Positions 15,620 to 23,761 of a DNA stretch of 37,412 nt are shown in pieces. Source of the stretch: Candidatus Acidiferrales bacterium. GTDB taxonomy: Bacteria > Acidobacteriota > Terriglobia > Acidiferrales > UBA7541. The position numbers and the translations under genes are program-made. Within the stretch, counting starts at the first letter, position 1; every line of letters begins with the position of its first letter. Where the stretch lies: NCBI GenBank assembly GCA_030037355.1, contig JASHRL010000240.1, positions 1 through 37,412 of the forward strand, in the 5' to 3' direction. The notes beneath the pieces were generated by a model. It was given only the letters and a program-made list of their open reading frames with translations. It was not told where the DNA came from and ran no database searches.

Positions 15620-17440
15620 TCACTTTACTGTAATCGAAAGATACTGCTGACCGGCAATGACCTGATTCATGGGAACCGAATGCTCGCCAATGACGGACTG
15701 GTAGAGCAATTGCGCTCCGCCCGGTGCGCGACGCTGATCGAGAACGTTGATTTCAGACGCAGGCACGTCGGGGAGTTCCTTGTCCTCGACGAGCAGCGTG
15801 GGAGTGTTCTGGAGCAGCGTGACGTAGAGGCAATCATTCTGCCGTTCGCGATTGATAACACGAATCAGCTCATCCAGATCGCGCAGACGGTTCTGCGCGG
15901 CGCCTCCGAATAGCTCGCGCATGCGATTGAGCGACGAAGCGTCGCTGACGAGTATCTGCAAGTTCCCTTGAGATGCTTGAGGCGGGACGGTCACAGGGAT
16001 TTCCCGCAAGAAAGGCTCGCCTCGATAGGGGCGAAGGAGAACCTTGATATTCAGGTTGTCGCCGGGAGAAACTTCGCTTTTATCGCTCCAAGCGCCTTCG
16101 ATTTGCGACCAGCGGCTGCTCGACAAGCTGTCGACGTTAACCGTGACTTTGGAAACTTTTGGCTGCTCGTAGGGATTTCCGTAAATAATTCCGAAGGCCG
16201 CTTCCACAGTCGCGGCAATCTGGAATGCATCGGGCATTCCAGTGTCCGACGGAACGAACATGTCGCGGAGATCGACCGAGGGATGCCCTTCGAGGCTAAT
16301 TTCTCCATTCATTTCAAGGGTTGTGCCTTCGGAGTAGGCAGTGTTGGAAAGAACTCCATTGTAGGCAACCATGGCAACCAGCAGAGGCGTGAGCTTCGGA
16401 TTCTCGACCACACGGAAGTGAAAATGCCGCTGTTGCGTTGACGTGGTGAGGTTGATTTCGACCGGGATTGTCGGCGGACCGCCGCCGAGCTGGCCGACCA
16501 CGCCCGTAGTTGTATCCTGCTGGAAAGTTCCGATTACGCCGCCCGTGTTCATGATTTTCGTGGATTCGAGCGAAGACGCCAGCGTAGTGACGACGTAGGC
16601 GCGCGTCATGGGCAAAGCGACCGAGCCGAGACCGTTGAATGGATGGCCACAGACGAATACGCGACCGCGAATGATCGCGGTGACCGTGCATCCCGCGGCA
16701 ACGGAAATGTCTCCGGAGACCAAATCCATGCCCACCATGTCACCCGGTTGGACTTGCGCATCCTCTGGACTGGGCGGCACGGTTCCCCCAGCCATCGCGC
16801 TCATTCCGAGAGCTTGGAAATTGGAAGAAAATCGCGAGAGGGCTTGCGGGAGAACGCCGGAAAAAATGAGGGGCGTTTCGATGGGGATGAGGAATTGGCC
16901 CCCGCCCAAAGGGACTCTTGTTGCGTTTTCATCGGTCGCAGGTGCAGGTGACATGGATGGAATCGTGAGGTCGGATGCTGCTTGCGGCGATGCATTCGCA
17001 ACAGCTTGAGTAGCCGGTTGCGTCATGGACTTCTCAATATCGAGCATGTTTTGAATGGGAGTAACGCCGGCGATGGGGTCCTTGCTGAACAGGCCGATTT
17101 TCAGGGAGATGGCCCCGGCTAGCTTGCCATCGAAATATACCGGGCTGCCGCTCATGCCCGCCACGACGCCTGTTTTTGCGACGTCGGCGCCCGCCAGTTC
17201 GACGAGGATGATGTCCTGCTGAGGCCCCATGGCGTTCTTGAGGATGCCGAGGACTGTGACGTCGAGCTTTTCAATTTGATCGCCGGAAAAGATGGTGTAC
17301 GCGACGCCTTTCATTCCCGGCGTGACGTCGGCCAGAGGGAAAATGGCTGGATTTTCCTGAGCCACGGCAGGAAGGGCTAGAAAAACGAAGAGTAGGGCGG
17401 CCAACCAAAAGCCAGGTCGCAGGCGCATAAGACTTTTCAT
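15620..17440 (-). CDS. SpoIVB/S55-type serine peptidase-like secreted protein
   Basis: This is a predicted exported protein of 606 residues from the ATG at 17438-17440, where a signal peptide (FWLAALLFVFLALPAVAQ) begins after a basic leader. The open frame extends 79 codons upstream but is not signal-like. Residues 30-135 match the S55 peptidase core: ADVTPGMKGVAYTIF, then VVAGMSGSPVYFDGKLAGAIS, with the catalytic-type serine in SGSP (Ser97/Ser99). A possible catalytic His is H266 in VFVCGHPFNGLG. The remaining part is beta-rich, ending in a charged tail. B. subtilis SpoIVB cleaves SpoIVFA during sporulation; no sporulation gene is seen here, so the role is different. The order of Ser and His segments is unusual. 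Confidence 0.8.
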   Translation of the reverse strand: MKSLMRLRPGFWLAALLFVFLALPAVAQENPAIFPLADVTPGMKGVAYTIFSGDQIEKLDVTVLGILKNAMGPQQDIILVELAGADVAKTGVVAGMSGSPVYFDGKLAGAISLKIGLFSKDPIAGVTPIQNMLDIEKSMTQPATQAVANASPQAASDLTIPSMSPAPATDENATRVPLGGGQFLIPIETPLIFSGVLPQALSRFSSNFQALGMSAMAGGTVPPSPEDAQVQPGDMVGMDLVSGDISVAAGCTVTAIIRGRVFVCGHPFNGLGSVALPMTRAYVVTTLASSLESTKIMNTGGVIGTFQQDTTTGVVGQLGGGPPTIPVEINLTTSTQQRHFHFRVVENPKLTPLLVAMVAYNGVLSNTAYSEGTTLEMNGEISLEGHPSVDLRDMFVPSDTGMPDAFQIAATVEAAFGIIYGNPYEQPKVSKVTVNVDSLSSSRWSQIEGAWSDKSEVSPGDNLNIKVLLRPYRGEPFLREIPVTVPPQASQGNLQILVSDASSLNRMRELFGGAAQNRLRDLDELIRVINRERQNDCLYVTLLQNTPTLLVEDKELPDVPASEINVLDQRRAPGGAQLLYQSVIGEHSVPMNQVIAGQQYLSITVK

Positions 17441-17599
17441 GATAACCCGCGCCGTTGCGCGAAGCAATGCGCGTTGCGCGACTGTGATGTCGCGGTAACG
17501 GCGGGCTGGATGCTCGTTTTCGCGCTGATGCATGCGCACTCTATTGGACACAGGAGCGGGGCTTGGGGTTGTTTCAAAGCGGCGTGCTACTATTTCAGC

Positions 17600-18904
17600 G
17601 TGGCGAAGAAGCGAATTCATCCAGCGCAAGCGTTCAGCGGCGTGCTGATGGTGCCCGGCGATAAATCCATCTCGCACCGGTATGCAATCGTGGCATCTCT
17701 CGCGGAGGGGCGAAGCGAAATCGCCAATTTTTCCGCGGCGGCAGACTGCCGGAGCACGCTCGATTGCTTGCGCGGCCTGGGCGTCCAGATCGAAGAAAAG
17801 GGCAATGGCGTAATCATCGACGGAAAGGGACTGACGGGCTGGAAAGCGCCGCGAAAGACGCTCGACGCGGGCAATAGCGGAACGACCATGCGATTGCTGG
17901 CCGGGGCGCTGGCGGGACAGGAATTTGCGTCGTCGCTAACGGGAGATCGTTCGTTGCGGAGCCGCCCAATGCGGCGCGTGATCGAGCCCTTGCGGCAAAT
18001 GGGCGCGCGAATTTCCGCGCGAGAGGATGAGTTTGCGCCACTGGAGATCGGTTGTGGAAAGCTGCGAGGGATTGAATTCACGCAGAAAATTGCCAGCGCA
18101 CAAGTGAAGTCGGCGCTGTTGCTGGCCGGACTTTTCGCCGAAGGCGAGACGATCGTGCGCGAGCCGGTACGGACGCGCGATCATACGGAGCTGATCCTGC
18201 GTGAAATGGGCGCGGTAATCGAGCCCCGGGATGGCGCGATTTCCATTCAAGGCAGGCCAAAGCTTCTCGCGCGGCCGCTGATAGTGCCGGGCGATTTGTC
18301 CGCGGCGGCTTTTTTCCTGTGCGCGGCGCTCATCGTGCCGGATACGGAGATGACCATCCAGGGTGTCGGCTTGAATCCGACGCGGACGGCGATCCTGGAT
18401 TTTCTGGCGTCGATGGGTGCGCTGGTGTCTGTGGTTGCGCTAGGAATACGCGAAGGTGAGTTAGTAGGCGACATTCAGATTAAGCACAGTCCTGTAAAAG
18501 GCGGCAAGATTTCCGGCGCGATGACGGCACGACTTATCGACGAATTGCCCGTGCTTGCGGCGCTTGCACCCTATACAGAGGAGGGAATCGAGATACGCGA
18601 TGCGCAGGAGCTGCGCATAAAGGAAAGCGACCGCATTGCGACGGTGGCGGAAAACCTGCGGAGGATGGGAGCGCATGTGGAAGAATTTCCGGATGGGTTG
18701 CGCGTTGCAGGACGTTCTGCAGGCCGCCTTCGTGGTGCGACAATTGACCCGCGCGACGACCATCGCATTGCGATGGCCTTCTCCATCGCGGCGCTCGGAG
18801 CCGAAGGAGAAACGGTGATACGCGATGCAGATTGCGTGAAGATTTCGTTTCCGGAATTTTTTGAGCTTCTCGAAGGGCTTGCGAAACTGGGCAAGGAGGA
18901 TTAA
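17600..18904 (+). CDS. aroA: 3-phosphoshikimate 1-carboxyvinyltransferase (EPSP synthase)
   Basis: EPSP synthase joins shikimate 3-phosphate and phosphoenolpyruvate in the shikimate pathway to aromatic amino acids. From the GTG at 17600 the protein has 434 residues, the normal length. Substrate-binding motifs are visible: VPGDKSISHR (18-27), LDAGNSGTTMRLLAG with the PEP-binding GNSGTT, DRSLRSRPM, and ELRIKESDRI near residue 340, with DPRDDHRIAMAF towards the C terminus. No strong ribosome-binding site precedes the GTG; the frame is open 42 codons further upstream, but that portion has no family similarity. The gene stands alone, divergent from the S55 gene and convergent with the DUF4097 gene. 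Confidence 0.95.
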   Translation: MAKKRIHPAQAFSGVLMVPGDKSISHRYAIVASLAEGRSEIANFSAAADCRSTLDCLRGLGVQIEEKGNGVIIDGKGLTGWKAPRKTLDAGNSGTTMRLLAGALAGQEFASSLTGDRSLRSRPMRRVIEPLRQMGARISAREDEFAPLEIGCGKLRGIEFTQKIASAQVKSALLLAGLFAEGETIVREPVRTRDHTELILREMGAVIEPRDGAISIQGRPKLLARPLIVPGDLSAAAFFLCAALIVPDTEMTIQGVGLNPTRTAILDFLASMGALVSVVALGIREGELVGDIQIKHSPVKGGKISGAMTARLIDELPVLAALAPYTEEGIEIRDAQELRIKESDRIATVAENLRRMGAHVEEFPDGLRVAGRSAGRLRGATIDPRDDHRIAMAFSIAALGAEGETVIRDADCVKISFPEFFELLEGLAKLGKED

Positions 18905-18932
18905 GCAGCTAAAACGGCGCGCGTTTTACTGC
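18905..18932. terminator. Bidirectional terminator-like hairpin between aroA and the DUF4097 gene
   Basis: Directly after the aroA stop, TAAAACG (18910-18916) and CGTTTTA (18922-18928) form a perfect seven-base stem around a GCGCG loop, extended by GCAG (18905-18908) pairing with CTGC (18929-18932) across a single bulged C. Because the stem carries A residues on one side and T residues on the other, it could end transcripts from both convergent genes. It overlaps the stop codon of the minus-strand gene. Confidence 0.6.
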
Positions 18933-20287
18933 GCCTTGTGGATGGAGATCGTCCCGTAGCTTGTATTAAGGGTGATGCGCGGACCGCGCGTGCCGAAGGC
19001 TCCCTCCAGGACCGTTGTGTCGCTATTGTTTGAAGACTTCACGCCGGAACTGCCGAAATCGTTGTCGATTTCGCCGCTGCGAGAGACAGCGGAAATTTCG
19101 AAACTCGATTGCGCCGGAAGCGTGAGGTCAATATTGCCGGACTGATCGGCGATTAAAATTTCGTCGCGCGGCGGCTGCTTGAAGGTGACTTCGACGTCTC
19201 CGCGCTGATCAGTCAGATCGATTCTCCCCGCGACATTTTCCAGCGTGACGTCTTTGTTCGTGGTTCGCAGTTGAACGCCACCGGGCTGATCGGAGATTGT
19301 CAAATCGCCGGAATCCATCTCCAACTGGCCGGTCAAGTGAACCAGTGTCAGGCTGGTGAGGGACGACGTGTAGCGCACGGTGTTATCGATGTTTTGCGCG
19401 CGAATCGGGCCATAGAAATCGCCTTCCACAGTAGCGTCGCCCGAAATGGCTGAGAGATTGACTTCTCCGCCGCCCCCCGTGAGACGAACATTGCCTTTGA
19501 TATTGTTCGCGCGAATGTCGCCGTGAGCCATTTCTATGCTGACGTCGCCGGTAATGTTATGAATCTCCAAATCGCCACTTTGCGAATGAATCGTGACCGG
19601 TCCGGTCATTTGCGCCACGGTGATATCGCCGTGAGTCGTGTCGGCGGTGATGCCTGCCTGAGCGGGCAAGCGAATGTCAAGATCTACGCGCACATCGGAG
19701 GCCTCTCCGCCTGTTTCTTGAGGCTCAATCTGGAAGCCGTCGCCGGTGCGATTCATGCTGACACGGACTTTGTCCGCGAGTTGCCGCGCCTCATTCTCGT
19801 TTTCGCCGCGAGCGCTCTTGTGGACGGAAACATGAATTTCAGAATCCGAGCTTGGACTTACGGATATGTTGCCACGCTGGGTGATGATCGAAATCACTTC
19901 GTTTGGCTTCGCGGAGACTGCTGGCAAATCGTTGGTCCAGTCGTAGGAATGGTCGAAGACGTCTCCCATGTCGAAATCGATGTCAGGATTTTGCTTGCGC
20001 ACCCAATCGTATCCGGCAATGCTCGCGACGACCATGAACAGAACGATCATGAGCGCGATCTCGCCGCCGGAAATTCCGGAGGGCCTGGGGCCGCCAGTGC
20101 GGGTCGCGAGGAGATGTTCCACGAGATGCGCGACGCCCCAGACGATCAAAATTAGGGGCCAATAACGGCGGAACAGATGGCCGATAGGGAATTCAGGGTG
20201 AAGCTCATAAAGCAGGAGAATCACACCGAAAAGGATCAAGATCAAGCCGCTGAATATCGAGCGCCGGCGCTGGTAGTAATAGGTCAT
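18926..20287 (-). CDS. Membrane protein: LiaF-type TM domain fused to DUF4097 beta-repeat domain
   Basis: This is a 453-residue membrane-anchored protein. The ATG at 20285-20287 is preferred because it shares ATGA with the stop of the upstream gene. Residues 8-62 contain two hydrophobic helices with the motif RRYWPLILIVWGVAHL, like the DUF5668/LiaF N-terminal domain; a further helix (ALMIVLFMVVASIAGY) follows. From about 120 the protein is outside the membrane and consists of repeated beta strands of roughly 20 residues with GDI/GDV/GDL turns (HGDITVAQM, SGDLEIHNI, HGDIRANNI, SGDLTIS), typical of DUF4097, which is also found in LiaG. It is the last gene of the sigma/anti-sigma operon. The role is probably envelope-stress sensing or response. 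Confidence 0.85.
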   Translation of the reverse strand: MTYYYQRRRSIFSGLILILFGVILLLYELHPEFPIGHLFRRYWPLILIVWGVAHLVEHLLATRTGGPRPSGISGGEIALMIVLFMVVASIAGYDWVRKQNPDIDFDMGDVFDHSYDWTNDLPAVSAKPNEVISIITQRGNISVSPSSDSEIHVSVHKSARGENENEARQLADKVRVSMNRTGDGFQIEPQETGGEASDVRVDLDIRLPAQAGITADTTHGDITVAQMTGPVTIHSQSGDLEIHNITGDVSIEMAHGDIRANNIKGNVRLTGGGGEVNLSAISGDATVEGDFYGPIRAQNIDNTVRYTSSLTSLTLVHLTGQLEMDSGDLTISDQPGGVQLRTTNKDVTLENVAGRIDLTDQRGDVEVTFKQPPRDEILIADQSGNIDLTLPAQSSFEISAVSRSGEIDNDFGSSGVKSSNNSDTTVLEGAFGTRGPRITLNTSYGTISIHKAQ

Positions 20288-20562
20288 CGCGGCGGTTGCG
20301 GCGGCTGCGGAGGATTTTGAGGCGGAGCGCCGGGCGGCGAGACTTGCCAACCCGTGCGGTCCACATGGCCCTCCATCGAGGCGGTATCAGACAAGAGCCT
20401 TACGACGCCAATGACAATCAAGATCACTGGCCACAATCTTCCAAAAGAGTAGTCGCTATACTGGTCGATGAAAAAGATCACACCGATGGTGATGAGAATG
20501 GCGGGACCAGTCAGCCCGCGAATACGGCAACGAGCGCAATTGCATGATCTCCAGTAAGACAT
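20284..20562 (-). CDS. Small membrane protein with LiaF-type (DUF5668-like) TM domain
   Basis: This is a 92-residue protein. A Cys/Arg-rich N terminus (RSCNCARCRIR) precedes two hydrophobic helices, GPAILITIGVIFFIDQY and LWPVILIVIGVVRLL, which match the DUF5668 pattern seen in LiaF-like proteins. The C-terminal tail is hydrophilic and strongly Pro-rich (PPGAPPQNPPQPPQPPR), suggesting an unstructured or protein-binding segment. Its stop shares ATGA with the start of the DUF4097 gene, so translation is probably coupled; it begins 12 bases after the preceding gene. No enzymatic motif is present. Confidence 0.82.
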   Translation of the reverse strand: MSYWRSCNCARCRIRGLTGPAILITIGVIFFIDQYSDYSFGRLWPVILIVIGVVRLLSDTASMEGHVDRTGWQVSPPGAPPQNPPQPPQPPR

Positions 20563-20574
20563 AATCCGAATCTC

Positions 20575-21171
20575 CTACGTACGAGGCTGTGTCCGCTTCC
20601 AGATCAGAAATGCGCCGAAAGCAATCAGCGCCAGAGGCCAAAATCTCCAGACGTATATGGAATTGAGCAAGCCGAACGTGCCAAGCAGGAATAAAATGCC
20701 GAGAACGATTAGTACGTACGCACCGATGGGTTTGGAGCCTTCGCCTTCGGAAAAGAGGCCAGGCGATTTCTCTCCCAATTGTTTCGCGCGGGCCGTGCGG
20801 TAAGCCTCGATCGGCATATAGCAGCAGAAAGCGACGAAAAGCACAATCACGATGGCGAGCGTGCTGTTGGGTATCGAATCGCTGCTCATCATGGCGATCA
20901 GGCCGCCAAAAATGACGACGTGAATCAGTCCCTTCACGTATTCGCCGTTATAAACAGCGCCGAGCCCAGGAATGAAACCCAGAGCGCAAGCCAGGCCAGG
21001 ATTCGGACCGCTTTGAACCGCAGCGGGAGCCGGTCCGGTCATCATGTGTGACAGGCACTCCTCGCAGTAAAGAGCGCCGCGGACTTCGCGCGCGCATTGC
21101 GCACAGAGGGCCTTGCCGCAATTGCGGCAGTATCCGGTGGCTTGAATGTCAGTGTGGACCGCGCAATTCAT
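20575..21171 (-). CDS. B-box-type zinc-binding membrane protein
   Basis: This is a 198-residue membrane protein. The first 42 residues form a B-box-like zinc-binding module with C3, H6, C15, C18, C23, C26, C36, C39 and H42. A membrane part follows: GLACALGFIPGLGAVYNGEYVKG resembles the start of TM2-type domains, then a helix around 95-118, and a C-terminal pair ending in VWRFWPLALIAFGAFLIW, which is the DUF5668-like motif. Its start shares ATGA with the anti-sigma stop. The zinc module may mediate protein contact in the cytoplasm. A specific function is not known to me. Confidence 0.82.
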   Translation of the reverse strand: MNCAVHTDIQATGYCRNCGKALCAQCAREVRGALYCEECLSHMMTGPAPAAVQSGPNPGLACALGFIPGLGAVYNGEYVKGLIHVVIFGGLIAMMSSDSIPNSTLAIVIVLFVAFCCYMPIEAYRTARAKQLGEKSPGLFSEGEGSKPIGAYVLIVLGILFLLGTFGLLNSIYVWRFWPLALIAFGAFLIWKRTQPRT

Positions 21172-21812
21172 CGAGAGCTCCCTCCCGGCATATCCGCCAG
21201 GACCGCAGCAACGAGTGCGAATCTGCCGTTGGCTCTGGAATCCTGGGACTGGTGCGGGGATTTGGATTCAGGTTGTGCCGGAGTTGCGGAAGGCGCCTGT
21301 TGATTTGGCGCCGGGCCGCTGGCCGGCTGCAGTCGCGACTGAATCTCGTACACGATGCGGAGGTCGTTCACAAACTTTACGCTGCGCGCAAATACCAAGT
21401 GCGCGCGGCGATCCGCGGAATGATACAGGTTGACGGGATTCAGGCTCGCGGCCGTAACGTTCGACGGGCTCACGCCGATGGCGTGAAACACGATGATGAT
21501 TGTGGCCAGCACAGTGACCAGGCCGGTAGCAAAGCGCGGCTGCCACAACAGCGGAATCCAGCCCAGCCAATTGCGCGCGGCCTTGCGCGGGCCGAGCGTC
21601 TGGTCGAGGATTTTGGAAACGAGCGCAGCAGGCGGCTGCTCCTCTTCGATTGCGCGGAGACGATTGACGACATGCGAGACTTGCGCGAGCAGCGGGGCGC
21701 AGTTCGAGCAAGAATCAACATGAGCCTGGAATTCCCGCCGCTCGGATTCCGGCAGCAGTCCATCCAGGTAATCGCTCAGCCTTTCCTCGATTTGTACGCA
21801 AGTCCAGTTCAT
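21168..21812 (-). CDS. Anti-sigma factor with zinc-finger (zf-HC2) domain
   Basis: This is a transmembrane anti-sigma factor of 214 residues that probably sequesters the sigma factor encoded just upstream. The cytoplasmic N terminus carries the ZAS signature HVDSCSNC (H31, C35, C38) preceded by C5, after an amphipathic helix RLSDYLDGLLPESERREF. One membrane helix spans about 94-114 (FATGLVTVLATIIIVFHAIGV in two pieces). The outer part (115-214) is poorly conserved and ends in a Pro/Gln/Ser-rich tail. The ATG at 21810-21812 lies 22 bases after the sigma stop; an upstream in-frame start exists 13 codons earlier and would overlap the sigma gene. Signal loss is usually by regulated proteolysis, which cannot be seen here. 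Confidence 0.9.
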   Translation of the reverse strand: MNWTCVQIEERLSDYLDGLLPESERREFQAHVDSCSNCAPLLAQVSHVVNRLRAIEEEQPPAALVSKILDQTLGPRKAARNWLGWIPLLWQPRFATGLVTVLATIIIVFHAIGVSPSNVTAASLNPVNLYHSADRRAHLVFARSVKFVNDLRIVYEIQSRLQPASGPAPNQQAPSATPAQPESKSPHQSQDSRANGRFALVAAVLADMPGGSSR

Positions 21813-21834
21813 TTGCTTCACTCGCCTTGAAACG

Positions 21835-22404
21835 CTAATCCGGCCGAACACCCATTTCCTGAAGTATCCGCGCCAATTCGATTCTTCCGCGATTGATTCG
21901 CGATTTCACGGTCCCTTCGGGCACGGAAAGGACCTCTTGAATCTCGTTGTATTCCAAACCCTGCAGGTCGCGCAAGATAATTGCTTCGCGAAGTTCCGGA
22001 GAAAGGCGCGAAAGCCCCCGCTGAACCTGCTCGCTCAATTCGCGCGCCATCGCTGCTTTGTCCGGAGTGCGGACTGGCGAATGCTTCTCCTCGACCTTGG
22101 GCATCACGTCGTCGAGGGCGTCGGTCGCCCGATCGCGGCGAGTGCGGCGATAGTGGTCCACAAGCAGATTGCGCGTCACGCTGGTGAGCCAGGTCGGGAA
22201 TCCGCCATAGGCGGTCCGATAGCTGGCCAAAGTCCGATAAATACGAAGAAAGACTTCTTGGCTCAAATCCTCGGCTTCGGTCGAGTTGCCGGTAAAGCGG
22301 TAGCAAAGATTGTAAACACGGCGCGTATGGCGGCGGACAAGCTCTTCCCACGCTGGACCCTCGCCCCGCAGGCAGCGCTGCACCAGTTGAGCATCCGGCT
22401 CCAA
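21835..22404 (-). CDS. ECF RNA polymerase sigma factor (RpoE/SigW-like)
   Basis: This is an extracytoplasmic-function sigma factor of 189 residues, directing RNA polymerase to a small regulon. Region 2 includes YRFTGNSTEAEDLSQEVFLRIYR (residues 35-57), then FPTWLTSVTRNLLVDHYRR; region 4 holds LSPELREAIILRDLQGLEYNEI and the helix-turn-helix VPEGTVKSRINRGR. The start is the unusual TTG at 22402-22404: an in-frame TGA lies two codons upstream, and GAGGA stands at suitable spacing before it. The gene heads an operon with its anti-sigma factor and three membrane proteins. A candidate ECF-type promoter just upstream suggests autoregulation. Confidence 0.93.
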   Translation of the reverse strand: MEPDAQLVQRCLRGEGPAWEELVRRHTRRVYNLCYRFTGNSTEAEDLSQEVFLRIYRTLASYRTAYGGFPTWLTSVTRNLLVDHYRRTRRDRATDALDDVMPKVEEKHSPVRTPDKAAMARELSEQVQRGLSRLSPELREAIILRDLQGLEYNEIQEVLSVPEGTVKSRINRGRIELARILQEMGVRPD

Positions 22405-22450
22405 TCGTCATTGTCCTCGCAAGTGGCATCACCTTCAGCCTCACAATCTA

Positions 22451-22479
22451 TGAAACGCAATTGGAGGCCGAAAAGTTCC
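22451..22479 (-). promoter_or_regulatory. Candidate ECF-type (autoregulated) promoter of the sigma operon
   Basis: On the minus strand, GGAACTT (complement of 22473-22479) is followed after 16 bases by GTTTCA (complement of 22451-22456). The -35 element equals the RpoE consensus GGAACTT. The -10 element, GTTTCA, is close to GTC-type ECF boxes. Transcription from it would begin about 40 bases before the TTG start. This is inference from the motif and position only. Confidence 0.5.
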
Positions 22480-22636
22480 GCACGGTGAGGGCATCTTAGC
22501 TGGGGCGCGACGGCAAGACAAGGAGATTGAATGTTTGTGCGCCGCAATCAATGTTATTTGCGTGCGCATTCTGATTTCGCCGATTGCCGCTTCACTTGAC
22601 CTTGTGTAAACCTTGCTGATACGTTGGCGCGCCACT

Positions 22637-23761
22637 ATGCGGAGACATTGGCAGAGAGCAATCTGGGTTGTCGCCGGGCTTCTGATATTTGTTGCGCTAT
22701 TTTACCGGTTTCGCGGCGCGACAATGCTCGGCGGCTTCAACTGGCTGAAGCTCGGTGCGTCGCTGGCCAGCGCGAACATTCTCCTGCTATTCCTGTCGCT
22801 GGGAACGATCTTTGTCTCCTATGCTATCCGTGCGCTGCGATGGACCCATTTTTCGCGGTACATGGGCCGGCCTACTTTCCCTCATGTCTATAGCGCGACG
22901 CTGATGGGTTTTGCCGCGATATTCCTGCTCGGCCGCGCAGGGGAACCGATCCGTCCGCTCTTGATCGCGCGCAAGGATCGCTTGCCGGTGACCAGCAGTT
23001 TCGGCGTCTACGTTTTGGAGCGAATCTTCGACGCGGGCGCAACGGCTGTGATGGCCATTCTTGTCTTACTTGCGCTGCCGCCGCGGGCCGTTTTTTCGCC
23101 AGAGGCCGATGGTGGCGTTCTCCTTCATGACGCGCGGCTCGCCGGATGGGTACTGCTGGCCGGGTTTCTCGTGATGATTGGCGCGCTCGCGTATTTTCGC
23201 CTGCACGGTGCGCGAGGTTTACAGGCGCGCCTTGCGCCTCTGCGAAGCCATCCGGGATGGCGCGGCAAAATCGCAACGATGGTGGACGGCTTCAGCGAAG
23301 GGTTGCAAGCGATTCGATCGCCCGCGGACGTTCTGGCTGCCGTCGGATATACGACGATTCACTGGCTGGTCGTCGCGCTCGTCTATTGGTGGATCATTCT
23401 CAGTTTTCGCGCGCACCTCGGATATTTTGAATTTCGCGCCGCGCTGCTTGTGCTTGCGTTCACCATGGTTGGGTCTGTGGTGCAGCTTCCTGCCGTCGGC
23501 GGAGGAATGCAGTTGGCGACGTTCCTTGCGCTGACAATCATTCTTGGAGTAGAAAAGGAGCCGGCTGCGGCAATCGCGATTCTGACCTGGCTGATAACGT
23601 TTGCCGCGGTGAGTCTGGTCGGTGTGCCATTGCTGATCCGTGAGGGGTGGTCGATGGGAAGTCTGCGTCAACTGGCGCGCGAAGAATCGGAAGATGAAGC
23701 GCGCGGGAAGCACGCCACGCTGGCGGATATTGCCAAGGATCTTGGGGAGACGCGCCGGTGA
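22637..23761 (+). CDS. Integral membrane protein, LPG-synthase TM/UPF0104 family (flippase-like)
   Basis: This is a 374-residue polytopic membrane protein with about eight hydrophobic helices, resembling the transmembrane domain of lysylphosphatidylglycerol synthase (MprF-type, UPF0104/AglD-like). Supporting segments include [41 protein letters not shown] and YVLERIFD, then [16 protein letters not shown] near the C-terminal side. Such proteins lack the lysyl-transferase domain and are thought to move lipids. The ATG at 22637 is preferred; a TTG eight codons earlier is possible. Its TGA overlaps the GTG of nrdR (GTGA). Confidence 0.85.
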   Translation: MRRHWQRAIWVVAGLLIFVALFYRFRGATMLGGFNWLKLGASLASANILLLFLSLGTIFVSYAIRALRWTHFSRYMGRPTFPHVYSATLMGFAAIFLLGRAGEPIRPLLIARKDRLPVTSSFGVYVLERIFDAGATAVMAILVLLALPPRAVFSPEADGGVLLHDARLAGWVLLAGFLVMIGALAYFRLHGARGLQARLAPLRSHPGWRGKIATMVDGFSEGLQAIRSPADVLAAVGYTTIHWLVVALVYWWIILSFRAHLGYFEFRAALLVLAFTMVGSVVQLPAVGGGMQLATFLALTIILGVEKEPAAAIAILTWLITFAAVSLVGVPLLIREGWSMGSLRQLAREESEDEARGKHATLADIAKDLGETRR

